Assembly (NCBI GenBank): GCA_004124875.1
Contig: SCKJ01000003.1
Coordinates: 220,654-284,653, forward strand
Source: Fidelibacterota bacterium
GTDB lineage: Bacteria > Fidelibacterota > Marinisomatia > SCGC-AAA003-L08 > TS1B11
Reading direction: 5' to 3'
Length of the DNA: 64,000 nucleotides
The notes beneath the pieces are model-generated. The model did not search any database and was not told where the DNA came from. It saw only the letters and a list, made by a program, of their open reading frames with translations. Below, piece after piece: positions 1 to 8,311 of the stretch; within the stretch, counting starts at the first letter, position 1; the number at the start of each line of letters is the position of its first letter. The position numbers were made by a program, and so were the translations under genes.

Positions 1-2540
1 TGGTAATAAAGCACATTTTTCCTGTTATAAACGTTAATGACATCCAGGTAGACCTCCCACGAGCGGTCATTCCATTGGCGGGTATGGGAGAGGCGGATAT
101 CCAGCCGGTGGTAATCGGGAAAGCGCCTGGAATTTATATTGCTGTCATCGCCGTAATCGGGCACAAATCGGGGAATCCCGCTATCAGGATCGACCATAAT
201 AATGTTGATTAGCTGATCAGGATTGTCGGGGACAGGCACGGTGGCTACCAGTGGTTCTGCCCTCAACGCCGGGGTGTAAGGAAAGCCCGTGCCGTAGCGC
301 CACAGAATGCCCAGGCGCCAGTTGTTATTTTTCCCGAACCGGTAGTTAAAAACGACGTCCAGAGCATGGGGCCGGTCATAGTCAAAGGATGTGCTCCGCG
401 CGATGCCGTTGAAGGTCCTTTCGCGAGTCGTTTTTGCGAAGGTATAGGCTATCCACCCACTCAGGTGGTCATCCGGGGCGAGGGTTCGCCTTTCCACCAA
501 CAGCTCCAGGCCGAGGGACTGTCCCGAGGCATCATTGACCGCTTGCGCCAGGGTGACCAGGGCGCTGTCAGCTCGAACCGAGTAGGCATCGGGATCGGTG
601 GGCCCATCTCCGCCACCCCGGTATACGGCATGCAGCCGATCCTGATAAGCCAGCCGCTGGACGAGGAGCTGCTCGAACTGTTTCGCATAGCCTTCCAGTC
701 TCAGGTTCCAGCCCCTGGTTGAGCTGCGGCTGATTCCCAAAACATAGTGAGTCGCCTGTTCCACTTTGACGCCGTCCAGACTGCCATAGGGCGACAGGCC
801 GGAACCGCGTCCCAAATCAAGGACTTTTTCCTGACCGGGACTCTGCACGTACCGGCCCCAGCTTGCGTTCAGCATCGTGCCGATTTCGCCTAATTTGTAG
901 GATAGATTCAGGCGCGGAGATATGAACCCTTGCTTGACTATCCCGTAATAGTCGTAGCGGACACTCGGCTGCAAAGTCAATGCCTCCGATGGTGTCCAAA
1001 TTTCGTGGAGATAGATATGGCTGCGATTGTAAATCTGAACCTGATCGATGGTATCAGCCACGGCGCCAAGCCAGTTGGGAGCGTCGGAGAGAGCCTCGAG
1101 TATGGCCCGGCCAAAGTCGTTAACCTCCATCGAGAAGTTCAACCGGTTGCTGAGCTGTTCCATTCCGGCGCCGGCCTCAAGCAGGTGTTTCTCGAGTGTT
1201 ACCCGCCACCGGGTGCCGACAGTCTGGCGCACAAACTGGTAGCCTCTCGTGTAAGAAAATTCCATCACATCACCCCCGCCGAAAACCGGAGGCGGCGCGA
1301 ACATACCGCCACTGACAGGATCCTGAGCCTCAAGGCGGCCCGAAAATCCGCTATCGCCGCGATTACGATACCAGTTGCCGTAGAATGTGCCGTTCAGGCG
1401 ACTGCCGGCGGCAAAGCTCCACGAAGCGGCGAAAAGTTCGTTGTTGGCGGTATCCTCACCTTCAGGCGAAACGGTGGAACTATCCGGCGACGTAGAGGAT
1501 GAGTCTTGCTGGCCTATCTCATCCTGATATATAAACTCCGTCTTATCGAGGTTAAGCATGGCAGTGAACTGCAGAACATGACCCGCCAGCGGCCGCAGAA
1601 CCACTTTCGCCTGAACATCTTCAAAATCAGGGAAGGCCACATCGTTAATGATACCGATCCCTTCAGCAAAAGATTCTGCGAACAGGTCAAAGTGCGTCCT
1701 GCGCACGCCGATGATCCAGCCGCCGTTGATAAACGGAGTCTTGCCCTCCAGAGTAAGGTTGGAATTGACCAGATTGAGTCCTATGCTGCCGCCGAATCCC
1801 CCGATGCCACCCTCCTTGATGCTCGCGGATAATACCGATGAGAGGCGATCACCATAAATGGCTGGATATCCTCCAGTAAACAGCGCCACCTCCCCGAGCA
1901 TGTCCGGGTTTAAAGTGCTCGACATGCCGTTGGCTTTGTAGGGGCTGTATAACTCGACGCCGTCCAACAAAATCAGGTTTTGGTCAGGTCCCCCTCCGCG
2001 TACCAGCAACTGATTGGTGTAATCACTGACGGCTATAACACCGGGCAGACTCTGCAGCGCCCTCATGATGTCCTCAAATGCCCCTGGCAAAATCTGCAGC
2101 TGACGCGGTTTGAGCAGGTAGCTGGAGGGCGTGGCCGACCGCCACGGCTGATCTATGCGGCGCACCCCTTCCACGGTGCTGGCCTCTCCCTCAAGCGCCT
2201 CGAGATACAGCAGAATCTCCATCGTGAGGATCTCACCAGCGGGCACGATGAGCGCCTCAGAGTACACTTGATAACCGATTCTTTCTACCTTCAGCTGATA
2301 CCTTCCCGGTAACAGGGGACCGATGTGGAAGGCCCCCGTGCTGTCGCTGGCATCTCCCCAGAAGGTGTCGGACAGGTAGACATTCACGCTGGCGAGAGGT
2401 TGGCGGGACGTGGCGTCCAGCACTCGACCTTCAATATGCCCAGTCCTCTCCTGCGCCCCGAGCGGCATCCAGGCCAGGAGCCAGGCCAGGAGAACTGTCC
2501 TCCTGATGAGTCCTTTTAGTGCAGTAGGCAGATATATCAT
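1..2540 (-). CDS. TonB-dependent outer-membrane receptor, C-terminus beyond the left edge
   Basis: Likely TonB-coupled uptake channel in the outer membrane; substrate unknown. The reverse strand is open from an ATG at 2540 to the edge of the window (about 845 codons, no stop reached). Residues 1-30 form a signal peptide ending PLGAQ. Residues about 33-110 are a carboxypeptidase-regulatory-like domain (GRVLDATSRQPLASVNV). A plug domain follows with LPGVIAVSDYTNQLLVRGGG and LLDGVELYSP, then a long aromatic-rich beta-barrel. The visible end, FINVYNRKN-like, is typical of a late barrel strand, so only a few residues are probably missing. The upstream region contains TACATTGG near 2612-2619, a possible Bacteroidota-type -10. 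No substrate-linked neighbour is visible. Family assignment is secure. Confidence 0.9.
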   Translation of the reverse strand, partial: MIYLPTALKGLIRRTVLLAWLLAWMPLGAQERTGHIEGRVLDATSRQPLASVNVYLSDTFWGDASDSTGAFHIGPLLPGRYQLKVERIGYQVYSEALIVPAGEILTMEILLYLEALEGEASTVEGVRRIDQPWRSATPSSYLLKPRQLQILPGAFEDIMRALQSLPGVIAVSDYTNQLLVRGGGPDQNLILLDGVELYSPYKANGMSSTLNPDMLGEVALFTGGYPAIYGDRLSSVLSASIKEGGIGGFGGSIGLNLVNSNLTLEGKTPFINGGWIIGVRRTHFDLFAESFAEGIGIINDVAFPDFEDVQAKVVLRPLAGHVLQFTAMLNLDKTEFIYQDEIGQQDSSSTSPDSSTVSPEGEDTANNELFAASWSFAAGSRLNGTFYGNWYRNRGDSGFSGRLEAQDPVSGGMFAPPPVFGGGDVMEFSYTRGYQFVRQTVGTRWRVTLEKHLLEAGAGMEQLSNRLNFSMEVNDFGRAILEALSDAPNWLGAVADTIDQVQIYNRSHIYLHEIWTPSEALTLQPSVRYDYYGIVKQGFISPRLNLSYKLGEIGTMLNASWGRYVQSPGQEKVLDLGRGSGLSPYGSLDGVKVEQATHYVLGISRSSTRGWNLRLEGYAKQFEQLLVQRLAYQDRLHAVYRGGGDGPTDPDAYSVRADSALVTLAQAVNDASGQSLGLELLVERRTLAPDDHLSGWIAYTFAKTTRERTFNGIARSTSFDYDRPHALDVVFNYRFGKNNNWRLGILWRYGTGFPYTPALRAEPLVATVPVPDNPDQLINIIMVDPDSGIPRFVPDYGDDSNINSRRFPDYHRLDIRLSHTRQWNDRSWEVYLDVINVYNRKNVLYY

Positions 2541-3248
2541 TGGTCGTGCAACTGTGCTTCGATGTTCGTGAAATCCGTTGATCGCCTTAGAACCAGGGTA
2601 CAGCGTCCAATGTACAAGCATTTATTTTGCTGTCCTAATGGTCTTAGGGATACGGCCCATCTCGATGGAGTATTGCCCTGCTCTGCTCTGATTGCTCCCG
2701 TGGGCTACTGGCCGGGAAAAAAGGGTCGATAATAGAAATGACAATCTCTGGAGCGAAACCGGCGCCTTCATCGCTCACCTCCACCTGCACATAATTGCCG
2801 GAAACCAGGATTCCCCACGGTCATGTCTGCGGTCATGGCAAAGTTGCTGGCAGTCACTACCGGCACAATTATTGGAGGTTGACGTTTACATGCCTGCAGT
2901 GTTAGGTTTGCCGCCGGATCAACCCCGGTTGATCGTGCAGTTGCTGATAATGATTTAAAATAGAGTGAAGCATGAGAGAACAAGCAGCCCGTAGAATAAC
3001 CGATGCCCGACGAAACGGTCATGATCGTCGTCTTGATAGCGCACCGGTAGAGACTGATCGTAGGAACATGGATATACGCCGCGGGACGGTTCGGCGAGCT
3101 GCATCGGACCGCAGGATAGACTAACCGGGTAGAGGTTTACGCCTCCGGTTCAAGGCCATGCGGTTTGCCCGCCGAGGCCAGGGAGACCCTGTCTTCCTCA
3201 TGACAAATAGATCGCCCCTCAACAGGGGTACCGAGAAAGTTTTCTGCC
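2541..3248. other. Intergenic stretch with a decayed kinase fragment
   Basis: About 700 bases with no intact gene I can support. Open frames here are short and lack family motifs. It holds the upstream region of the TonB receptor and a short reverse-strand relic of a histidine-kinase ATPase domain, listed separately. The remainder up to the GNAT gene shows nothing recognisable. Confidence 0.6.
2694..2823 (-). pseudogene. Remnant of a histidine-kinase ATPase domain
   Basis: Reverse-strand translation just after a stop at 2823-2821 reads NYVQVEVSDEGAGFAPEI followed by DPFFPAS. This matches the consecutive G1 (SDxGxG) and F (DPFF) boxes of a HATPase_c domain, with the usual sequence between them. 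The next expected block (TTK..GTGLGL) is absent, and no reading frame joins the fragment to a dimerisation domain. It is therefore a decayed piece of a sensor kinase, not a gene. The intact hybrid kinase at 59819-62113 has the equivalent segment (SIEDQGEGIDPDD, then DPYFTTRSSGSGLG). Confidence 0.6.
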
Positions 3249-3800
3249 ATGCCAACATCGATCGCTCCCCGGCAAATTCTTTCGACTGAGCGCCTCCTCA
3301 TCAGGGAGATGGAACTTTCCGACCTTGCGTTCATCGGCGAGATGCTCAACGATCCCACGGTAATGGCGCATTACCCCCGGAGCATCGTGGCGCAGGGACC
3401 GCACGCATGGCTGGAGAGGCAAATCAGGCGCTACGCGGATGACGGCCACGGCCTCTGGCTTGCTTTACGGGCGGATAATCTGGCCCCCGTTGGTCAGATA
3501 GGACTGACCCTGCAAGACGTGAACGGTGTGGCGGAAGTCGAGGTGGGGTATCTGCTGCACCGGTCCCATTGGGGCTGTGGCTATGCCACCGAAGGCGCCA
3601 GAGCTTGCGTAAAATACGGCATTGAAGAGTTGGGGCGAGATCGAATCGTCGCGCTGATCAGGGCCGAAAACTTACCTTCACAGGCAGTGGCGCGTCGTCT
3701 GGGCCTGGTGCGCGATGGCGAAACCGTGCAGGACGGACTGCCGCATCTAGTCTATGCCACTGCGCTGAGGCGCCCTTCAAACAGACAGCCCACCCTATAA
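3249..3800 (+). CDS. GNAT-family N-acetyltransferase (RimJ/RimL-like)
   Basis: Transfers an acetyl group from acetyl-CoA to an amine; the substrate cannot be told from sequence. The 183-residue protein begins with the usual RimJ/RimL first strand (ILSTERLLIREMELSDL). It carries the acetyl-CoA pyrophosphate loop in HWGCGYATEGARA near residues 112-124 and ends with the ENLPSQAVARRLGL segment typical of motif B. Length fits the family. It stands alone, with long gaps on both sides and no strong ribosome-binding site. It could acetylate a ribosomal protein N-terminus, an amino acid or a small molecule. Confidence 0.85.
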   Translation: MPTSIAPRQILSTERLLIREMELSDLAFIGEMLNDPTVMAHYPRSIVAQGPHAWLERQIRRYADDGHGLWLALRADNLAPVGQIGLTLQDVNGVAEVEVGYLLHRSHWGCGYATEGARACVKYGIEELGRDRIVALIRAENLPSQAVARRLGLVRDGETVQDGLPHLVYATALRRPSNRQPTL

Positions 3801-3911
3801 ATTTCTACCCTCCATTTTCGGCGTCCCGCTGAATAATCAGTTGGGGACATCCACGCCATCGCTTTACAGGTGGCCCAATCTCCCAGGTGAGGGCAACTTA
3901 TTCTGCAATAT

Positions 3912-3945
3912 AAAAAGCCCCCCGGCGTCAGCTGGAGGGCTTTTC
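3912..3945 (-). terminator. Intrinsic terminator after the small ORF
   Basis: In the reverse direction AAAAGCCCTCC pairs with GGGGGGCTTTT around a 10-base loop (about 11 pairs including one T-G), followed by a T-rich tail (TTTTTATATT). The forward direction has a shorter T-run, so it may also stop leftover transcription from the GNAT gene. It lies about 20 bases after the stop codon of the small ORF. Confidence 0.75.
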
Positions 3946-3963
3946 ATTTCAGAATCTGGGCAG

Positions 3964-4026
3964 TTAGCGCGCCGTGGTGCCTGTTGTTGCACCGGCGGAG
4001 GCCACTGCCCAACTTATATTAGACAA
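3964..4026 (-). CDS. Candidate 20-residue small protein with a perfect ribosome-binding site
   Basis: A TTG start at 4026 lies 7 bases after AGGAGG, the optimal spacing. The frame runs 20 codons to TAA at 3966-3964, and a terminator follows. The product begins MSNISWAVAS and is rich in Ala, Thr and Gly with one Trp; there is no membrane segment or Cys. The same bases form a hairpin (GGGCAGT with ACTGCCC outside, GGTGC with GCACC inside), so the transcript could instead act as a structured RNA. No family is recognised. The ribosome site is far stronger than at other genes here, which favours translation. I infer a real small gene but cannot give a function. Confidence 0.45.
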   Translation of the reverse strand: MSNISWAVASAGATTGTTAR

Positions 4027-4027
4027 T

Positions 4028-4042
4028 GGATCACCTCCTTTC
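4028..4042 (-). promoter_or_regulatory. Full-length Shine-Dalgarno complementary to the 16S 3' end
   Basis: Reverse strand GAAAGGAGGTGATCC is complementary over 15 bases to the conserved bacterial 16S rRNA tail (GGATCACCTCCTTTC). It decides the TTG start at 4026. Most other genes in the window have weak or no Shine-Dalgarno, which makes this site exceptional. A chance occurrence upstream of an ORF at ideal spacing and before a terminator seems unlikely. Confidence 0.75.
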
Positions 4043-4232
4043 ACTTGTTAGTGGATGCGTTTCCGTCTGCAATTTAGGGCCGCAAAGACCGGGAGCAACA
4101 TCTATCATTATCGGTGCATAACAGCCGGGGTCGGAGAAGGAGAGATCGCGGACTGATATCACGAGGGCAGAGCCGGGCGGTTACCCGGCCGGACAATCAG
4201 AATGGTCCCGATGGGGTTGAGGTTGGGGCAAC

Positions 4233-4664
4233 CTAGAAAGCGGGACTGTAAGGCTCGATCTCCATGAAATTGGGTCCCAGCCTGAGAATGCGGAATGAGG
4301 CTAAATTGACTACGTCGCCATCCTCATTGAAGATATTGATAATGGAGGGATCATTGGGATTGGTCTGCCAGGTTCCACCGCGCATGTAGTGGGTGTCAAC
4401 GGCCGACAGTTCCAGCCAGGACACTTTTCCATCGGCGCTAAAAATGTATCGCTTCCGATACCAGCTGGCAGGAAATGTCTCTGCCGGCGCGGGCCTCAGA
4501 ATATCGGTGAGCGCACCGTTTTCCTCCTCCTCATATGAGTGATTCCACTCTTGGTAAAGGAACTGGAGGTCGGACTTATGGGTCGGAGTGTCGCCAAAAT
4601 CCTCGCATGCCGTGCCTGTAATGAGCAATAATGCCGCCGCATATTTCGGGCCAGAAATTCTCAT
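4233..4664 (-). CDS. Hypothetical lipoprotein, possibly lipocalin-like
   Basis: Starting at the ATG at 4664 gives about 143 residues with a short hydrophobic signal (AAALLLITGTAC) and a cysteine near residue 20 that could be lipidated, although TAC is a loose lipobox. An in-frame start at 4754 would add 30 residues with no signal features. The mature part has alternating polar/hydrophobic strands (YIFSADGKVSWLELS, GGTWQTNPNDPSIINIFNED) like small lipocalin-type proteins scoring stress or composition. No catalytic motif is seen. It is divergent from the dienelactone hydrolase. Function unknown. Confidence 0.6.
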   Translation of the reverse strand: MRISGPKYAAALLLITGTACEDFGDTPTHKSDLQFLYQEWNHSYEEEENGALTDILRPAPAETFPASWYRKRYIFSADGKVSWLELSAVDTHYMRGGTWQTNPNDPSIINIFNEDGDVVNLASFRILRLGPNFMEIEPYSPAF

Positions 4665-4871
4665 GGGGAGACAATTTATAGGATGGCGATTAAAATTCAA
4701 AGATTTATAGTGAAAATAAAAACGGGTAGTGTCCCAGATCACATTTCGGTTCACTTCAAATCACAGGGGCTGTGGATCGGCCTGTTGACCATAAAGGTTT
4801 GGATTCCGCCCGATGCTGCCATAATATGCGCGGCATCCGCGCGACGGAATGTCTGCACAAGTGAGGGGACA

Positions 4872-5729
4872 TTGGACCAGAACGTCATTGATCTCTACGA
4901 CCAGTACACCCACAGTTCCATGGGACGAATCGAATTTCTGAGGCGTCTGGCGAAACTGGCCGGAGGGGCGGCGGCGGCCAACGCCATGCTGCCGTTTATC
5001 GATGTCGATGAGGCCGGGCCGGGCCAGGTAACGGTGGACGAACCGGGCCTGATTTTGGAGCATACGGCGTTTGCGGGTCCCGATGGCGAGATTATGGCCT
5101 ATACCGCGCGCCCGGCGGACAACAAGCAGCGCGGCGGCGTGGTTGTTGTGCATGAGAACCGTGGACTGAACGCCCATATCGAGGATGTGGCCCGGCGCCT
5201 GGCCAAGGCGGGCTTCATCGCCCTGGCGCCTGACGCCCTTTCGCCGCTGGGGGGAACTCCCGGGGATCGCGACGAGGCGCGCTCCATGATCGGCGGTCTG
5301 GATCGTGCGGCCACGCTGAGGCTGTTCCTTGCCAGCCTGGATATGTTGCGGGACCACGCGCAGGGCAACGGAAAAGTGGGCTGTGTCGGCTTCTGCTGGG
5401 GCGGGGGCATGGTAAATCAACTTGCCGTTAACGACCCCAGGCTCAACGCTGCCGTCTCCTTTTATGGCCGGCAGGCCGATGCTGCCGATGTTCCCAATAT
5501 CAAGGCCAGGCTGATGCTGCACTACGCCGGGCTTGACCGGCGCATCAACGCCGGTATCGATGGCTACCGGGCGGCGCTGGACCAACATAAAATCGATTAC
5601 GATCTATTCATGTACGACGGGGCCAATCACGCTTTTCATAATGACACAGCGCCGACCCGCTACGATGAGGCCGCTGCCAAACTCGCCTGGAAACGGACGC
5701 TTGAACTGTTCGGCAAAACACTGCTGTAG
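4872..5729 (+). CDS. Dienelactone hydrolase family protein
   Basis: An alpha/beta hydrolase that opens lactone or ester bonds. The TTG start at 4872 follows GTGAGGGGAC and gives 285 residues, matching homologues that begin DQNVIDLYDxYTH. An in-frame ATG at 4683 would add 63 unrelated residues overlapping the divergent lipoprotein gene. A Tat-like leader (FLRRLAKLAGGAAAANA) suggests export, though the twin arginine is not in the classic position. The nucleophile is Cys175 in GFCWGGG, with Asp222 (AGLDRRI) and His253 (ANHAF) completing the Cys-Asp-His triad. The zinc protease lies 50 bases downstream and may be co-transcribed. Physiological substrate unknown. Confidence 0.88.
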   Translation: MDQNVIDLYDQYTHSSMGRIEFLRRLAKLAGGAAAANAMLPFIDVDEAGPGQVTVDEPGLILEHTAFAGPDGEIMAYTARPADNKQRGGVVVVHENRGLNAHIEDVARRLAKAGFIALAPDALSPLGGTPGDRDEARSMIGGLDRAATLRLFLASLDMLRDHAQGNGKVGCVGFCWGGGMVNQLAVNDPRLNAAVSFYGRQADAADVPNIKARLMLHYAGLDRRINAGIDGYRAALDQHKIDYDLFMYDGANHAFHNDTAPTRYDEAAAKLAWKRTLELFGKTLL

Positions 5730-5779
5730 AGCCGGGAGTCGGCTGGCCTCTGTCTGCGCTAACTGAGGGAATCCCCACC

Positions 5780-8263
5780 ATGACACGATTGATGACTGCT
5801 TTTCGTTGCGCCTCGCTGATCCTCGCCTTGCCCCTGCCGGCGGAGGAACTACCCAGCATTGGCGGCAAAACCTCCGGTATGCAAAAGCAGTCCGGCTATT
5901 TCACCTTTTACTGGGATGCCGATGAGGGCAAGATATGGCTCCAGATTGACCGCCTCAATGACGAGTTTCTCTATCTGACCAGCCTTGCCACGGGTATGGG
6001 CAGCAACCCTGTGGGCCTCGACAGGGGGCAAATTGGCAGCGCCAAAATTGTCTATTTTGAGCGCGTGGGTCCCAAACTGTTGCTGATAGAGCCCAACCAG
6101 CGTTACCGGGCCATTACGACCGACGCCGCCGAAGCGCGCGCGGTGCGGGAATCCTTTGCGCAGTCCGTTATATGGGCAGCCGAGGTGGCGGCTTCCTCCG
6201 GCAAAAGCGTTCTGGTGGATGCCACCAGCCTGATTCTCAGGGACGCGCACAACGTTATCGGGCGGCTGAAAGCGAGGGACCAGGGGTCATTCAGCCTTGA
6301 CAAGGATCGCAGCGCCGTCTACCTGCCGAGGAGCAAAGCGTTCCCCCGGAACACTGAACTGGAAGTGACGCTCACCTTTGCCAGCGAAGAACCTGGCTCC
6401 CAGGTTCGCGAGACAACGCCGACGCCCGGCTCGCTCACCTTGCGCCAGCACCACTCATTCGTGAAACTTCCCGATGACGGCTACTCCCCGCGAAAGTTCG
6501 ATCCGCGGTCGGGCTACTGGGCCCAAACTTATGCCGATTACGCCGCGCCCCTGGACGCGCCGCTTCAGCAGCGGTTCATCTCACGCCACCGGCTGGTTAA
6601 GAAAAATCCGGCGGCTGAAGTAAGCGAGGCGGTCAAGCCCATTGTCTATTATCTCGACCCCGGCACCCCGGAGCCGGTTCGCTCGGCACTTTTGGATGGC
6701 GCCAGATGGTGGGCCCAGGCGTTCGAGGAGATCGGGTATCGGAATGCTTACCGCGTCGAGATGCTGCCGGTGGATGCCGATCCCCTCGATGTCCGCTACA
6801 ACGTGATTCAGTGGGTGCACCGCTCGACGCGCGGGTGGAGCTACGGCGCGTCCATCACCGATCCGCGCACCGGTGAAATCATCAAGGGACACGTCAGCCT
6901 GGGCTCGCTGCGGGTCAGGCAGGACCGCCTGCTGATCGAAGGCCTCACGCCGTCATTCTCAACGGCCAACTGTGGCCTGCAGCCGGTGATTGAGGCCGCC
7001 TATCTGGCGCAGCTCGATCCCGCCACTGACGCCGTGGAAATCGCTCTGGCCCGCATCCGGCAGCTGGCGGCCCACGAGGTCGGGCACACCCTGGGACTGG
7101 CACACAACTTTATCGCCAGCACCTATGGCGACCGTGCCTCGGTGATGGATTATCCGGCGCCGTTGGCTGTGCTCAGCGGTGGCAAACTTGATATGAGCAA
7201 GGCCTACGGTGTCGGTATTGGCAGCTGGGATGCCCACGCAATCCGCTACGGCTACAGCGACTTCCCCGACGGCAGAGACGAGCAGGCGGCGCTGGAAGCG
7301 ATTGTCAGGGAAGGCCTTGCCGCTCGGCTGCTGTTTATCTCCGACGCCGATGCCCGGCCGGCCGGGGCGGCCCATCCTTACGCCAATTTGTGGGATAACG
7401 GCAGCGATCCCGTCACCGCCCTGGAGCAGATAATGGCTGTGCGCCGGTACGCGCTGGACCGTTTCGGTGTGGACAATCTGCATGACGGCCAGCCGCTGGC
7501 GTTGTTGGAGACCACCCTGGCGCCGCTCTACCTGCACCACCGGTTTCAGATCGAGGCCACCGCCAAAATGCTGGGAGGGGTCAACTACAGTTATGCTGTG
7601 AAGGGCGATGGCCAGCTTACCACGCAACCGATTGACGCCGCTGCGCAGCGAGCCGCCCTGGAGGCACTGCTGAAAACCCTGCAGCCGGGTGTCCTTGATA
7701 TTCCCGAGGCGCTGACGAAAAACTTGACCCCGCTGCCCATTGGCTACAACGACAGGCGCGAGCGGTTCAGGGGGCGCACAGCCGTCACCTTCGATCCCCT
7801 GGGACCGGCGGAAGTCGCCATCCGCATGACGCTTGAGTCGCTGCTGCAACGGCAACGGGCCGCCCGGATGGAGCTGCAGCATCAGCTCGACAGTGACTAT
7901 CCGGGTCTCATTGAGGTGCTGGACCGGCTGCTGGCCGCCACGTGGGGCAAATCTGTCCCCAAGGATGCGCGGCTGGCGGCCCTGCAACGGCTGGCGCAAA
8001 GTATGGTGGTCGATGAGCTCATGGCCCTGGCCACCGGCGCGGAGGCGGCTGTCGACGTGCGGGCCATCGCCGAGCAACAACTGCGCCTGTTGGCCGGACA
8101 GATTTCGAAAATGCGCACGCACCGCCAACCTCAGGCGGAGGCCCACAGGATTCATATCCGCGACCGTATAGCCCGGTTCCAGAAAAGGGATTACGATGCG
8201 GACGACGCGCAAAAACCGCTACCGGCGCCACCCGGCAGCCCCATCGGCAGCCGGAACCGTTAA
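5780..8263 (+). CDS. Exported zinc-dependent metalloprotease (DUF5117/DUF4953)
   Basis: Large secreted protease-like protein of 827 residues, preceded by GAGGGA before the ATG. A short signal peptide (ASLILALPLPAEE) is followed by the DUF5117 region (GYFTFYWDADEGKIWLQI, FLYLTSL). The catalytic DUF4953 domain carries HEVGHTLGLAHN near residues 432-443, an HExxHxxGxxH zinc site of the metzincin type, followed by SVMDYPAP, the expected Met-turn. The family is common in Bacteroidota and related phyla and is annotated only by motif; natural substrates are unknown. The C-terminal 200 residues are helical. Its spacing suggests coupling with the upstream hydrolase. Confidence 0.9.
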   Translation: MTRLMTAFRCASLILALPLPAEELPSIGGKTSGMQKQSGYFTFYWDADEGKIWLQIDRLNDEFLYLTSLATGMGSNPVGLDRGQIGSAKIVYFERVGPKLLLIEPNQRYRAITTDAAEARAVRESFAQSVIWAAEVAASSGKSVLVDATSLILRDAHNVIGRLKARDQGSFSLDKDRSAVYLPRSKAFPRNTELEVTLTFASEEPGSQVRETTPTPGSLTLRQHHSFVKLPDDGYSPRKFDPRSGYWAQTYADYAAPLDAPLQQRFISRHRLVKKNPAAEVSEAVKPIVYYLDPGTPEPVRSALLDGARWWAQAFEEIGYRNAYRVEMLPVDADPLDVRYNVIQWVHRSTRGWSYGASITDPRTGEIIKGHVSLGSLRVRQDRLLIEGLTPSFSTANCGLQPVIEAAYLAQLDPATDAVEIALARIRQLAAHEVGHTLGLAHNFIASTYGDRASVMDYPAPLAVLSGGKLDMSKAYGVGIGSWDAHAIRYGYSDFPDGRDEQAALEAIVREGLAARLLFISDADARPAGAAHPYANLWDNGSDPVTALEQIMAVRRYALDRFGVDNLHDGQPLALLETTLAPLYLHHRFQIEATAKMLGGVNYSYAVKGDGQLTTQPIDAAAQRAALEALLKTLQPGVLDIPEALTKNLTPLPIGYNDRRERFRGRTAVTFDPLGPAEVAIRMTLESLLQRQRAARMELQHQLDSDYPGLIEVLDRLLAATWGKSVPKDARLAALQRLAQSMVVDELMALATGAEAAVDVRAIAEQQLRLLAGQISKMRTHRQPQAEAHRIHIRDRIARFQKRDYDADDAQKPLPAPPGSPIGSRNR

Positions 8264-8311
8264 CTTTTTACAGAATCCCAAGAGAATTGCGCAAAAAATC
8301 GCGGGGGTGAC

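Larger units (their letters stand above)
3801..4232. other. Gene-poor stretch with a small self-contained transcription unit
   Basis: About 430 bases between GNAT and a lipoprotein gene. On the reverse strand it contains a perfect Shine-Dalgarno, a 20-codon ORF and an intrinsic terminator, each listed separately. Bases 4170-4195 also hold a short CCGGG...CCCGG hairpin of unknown meaning. Nothing else is recognisable. Confidence 0.6.

Noticed and set aside
3137-3449. Reverse-strand open frames over the GNAT gene
   Set aside because: They overlap the GNAT reading frame, which has clear family motifs, and have no domain support.
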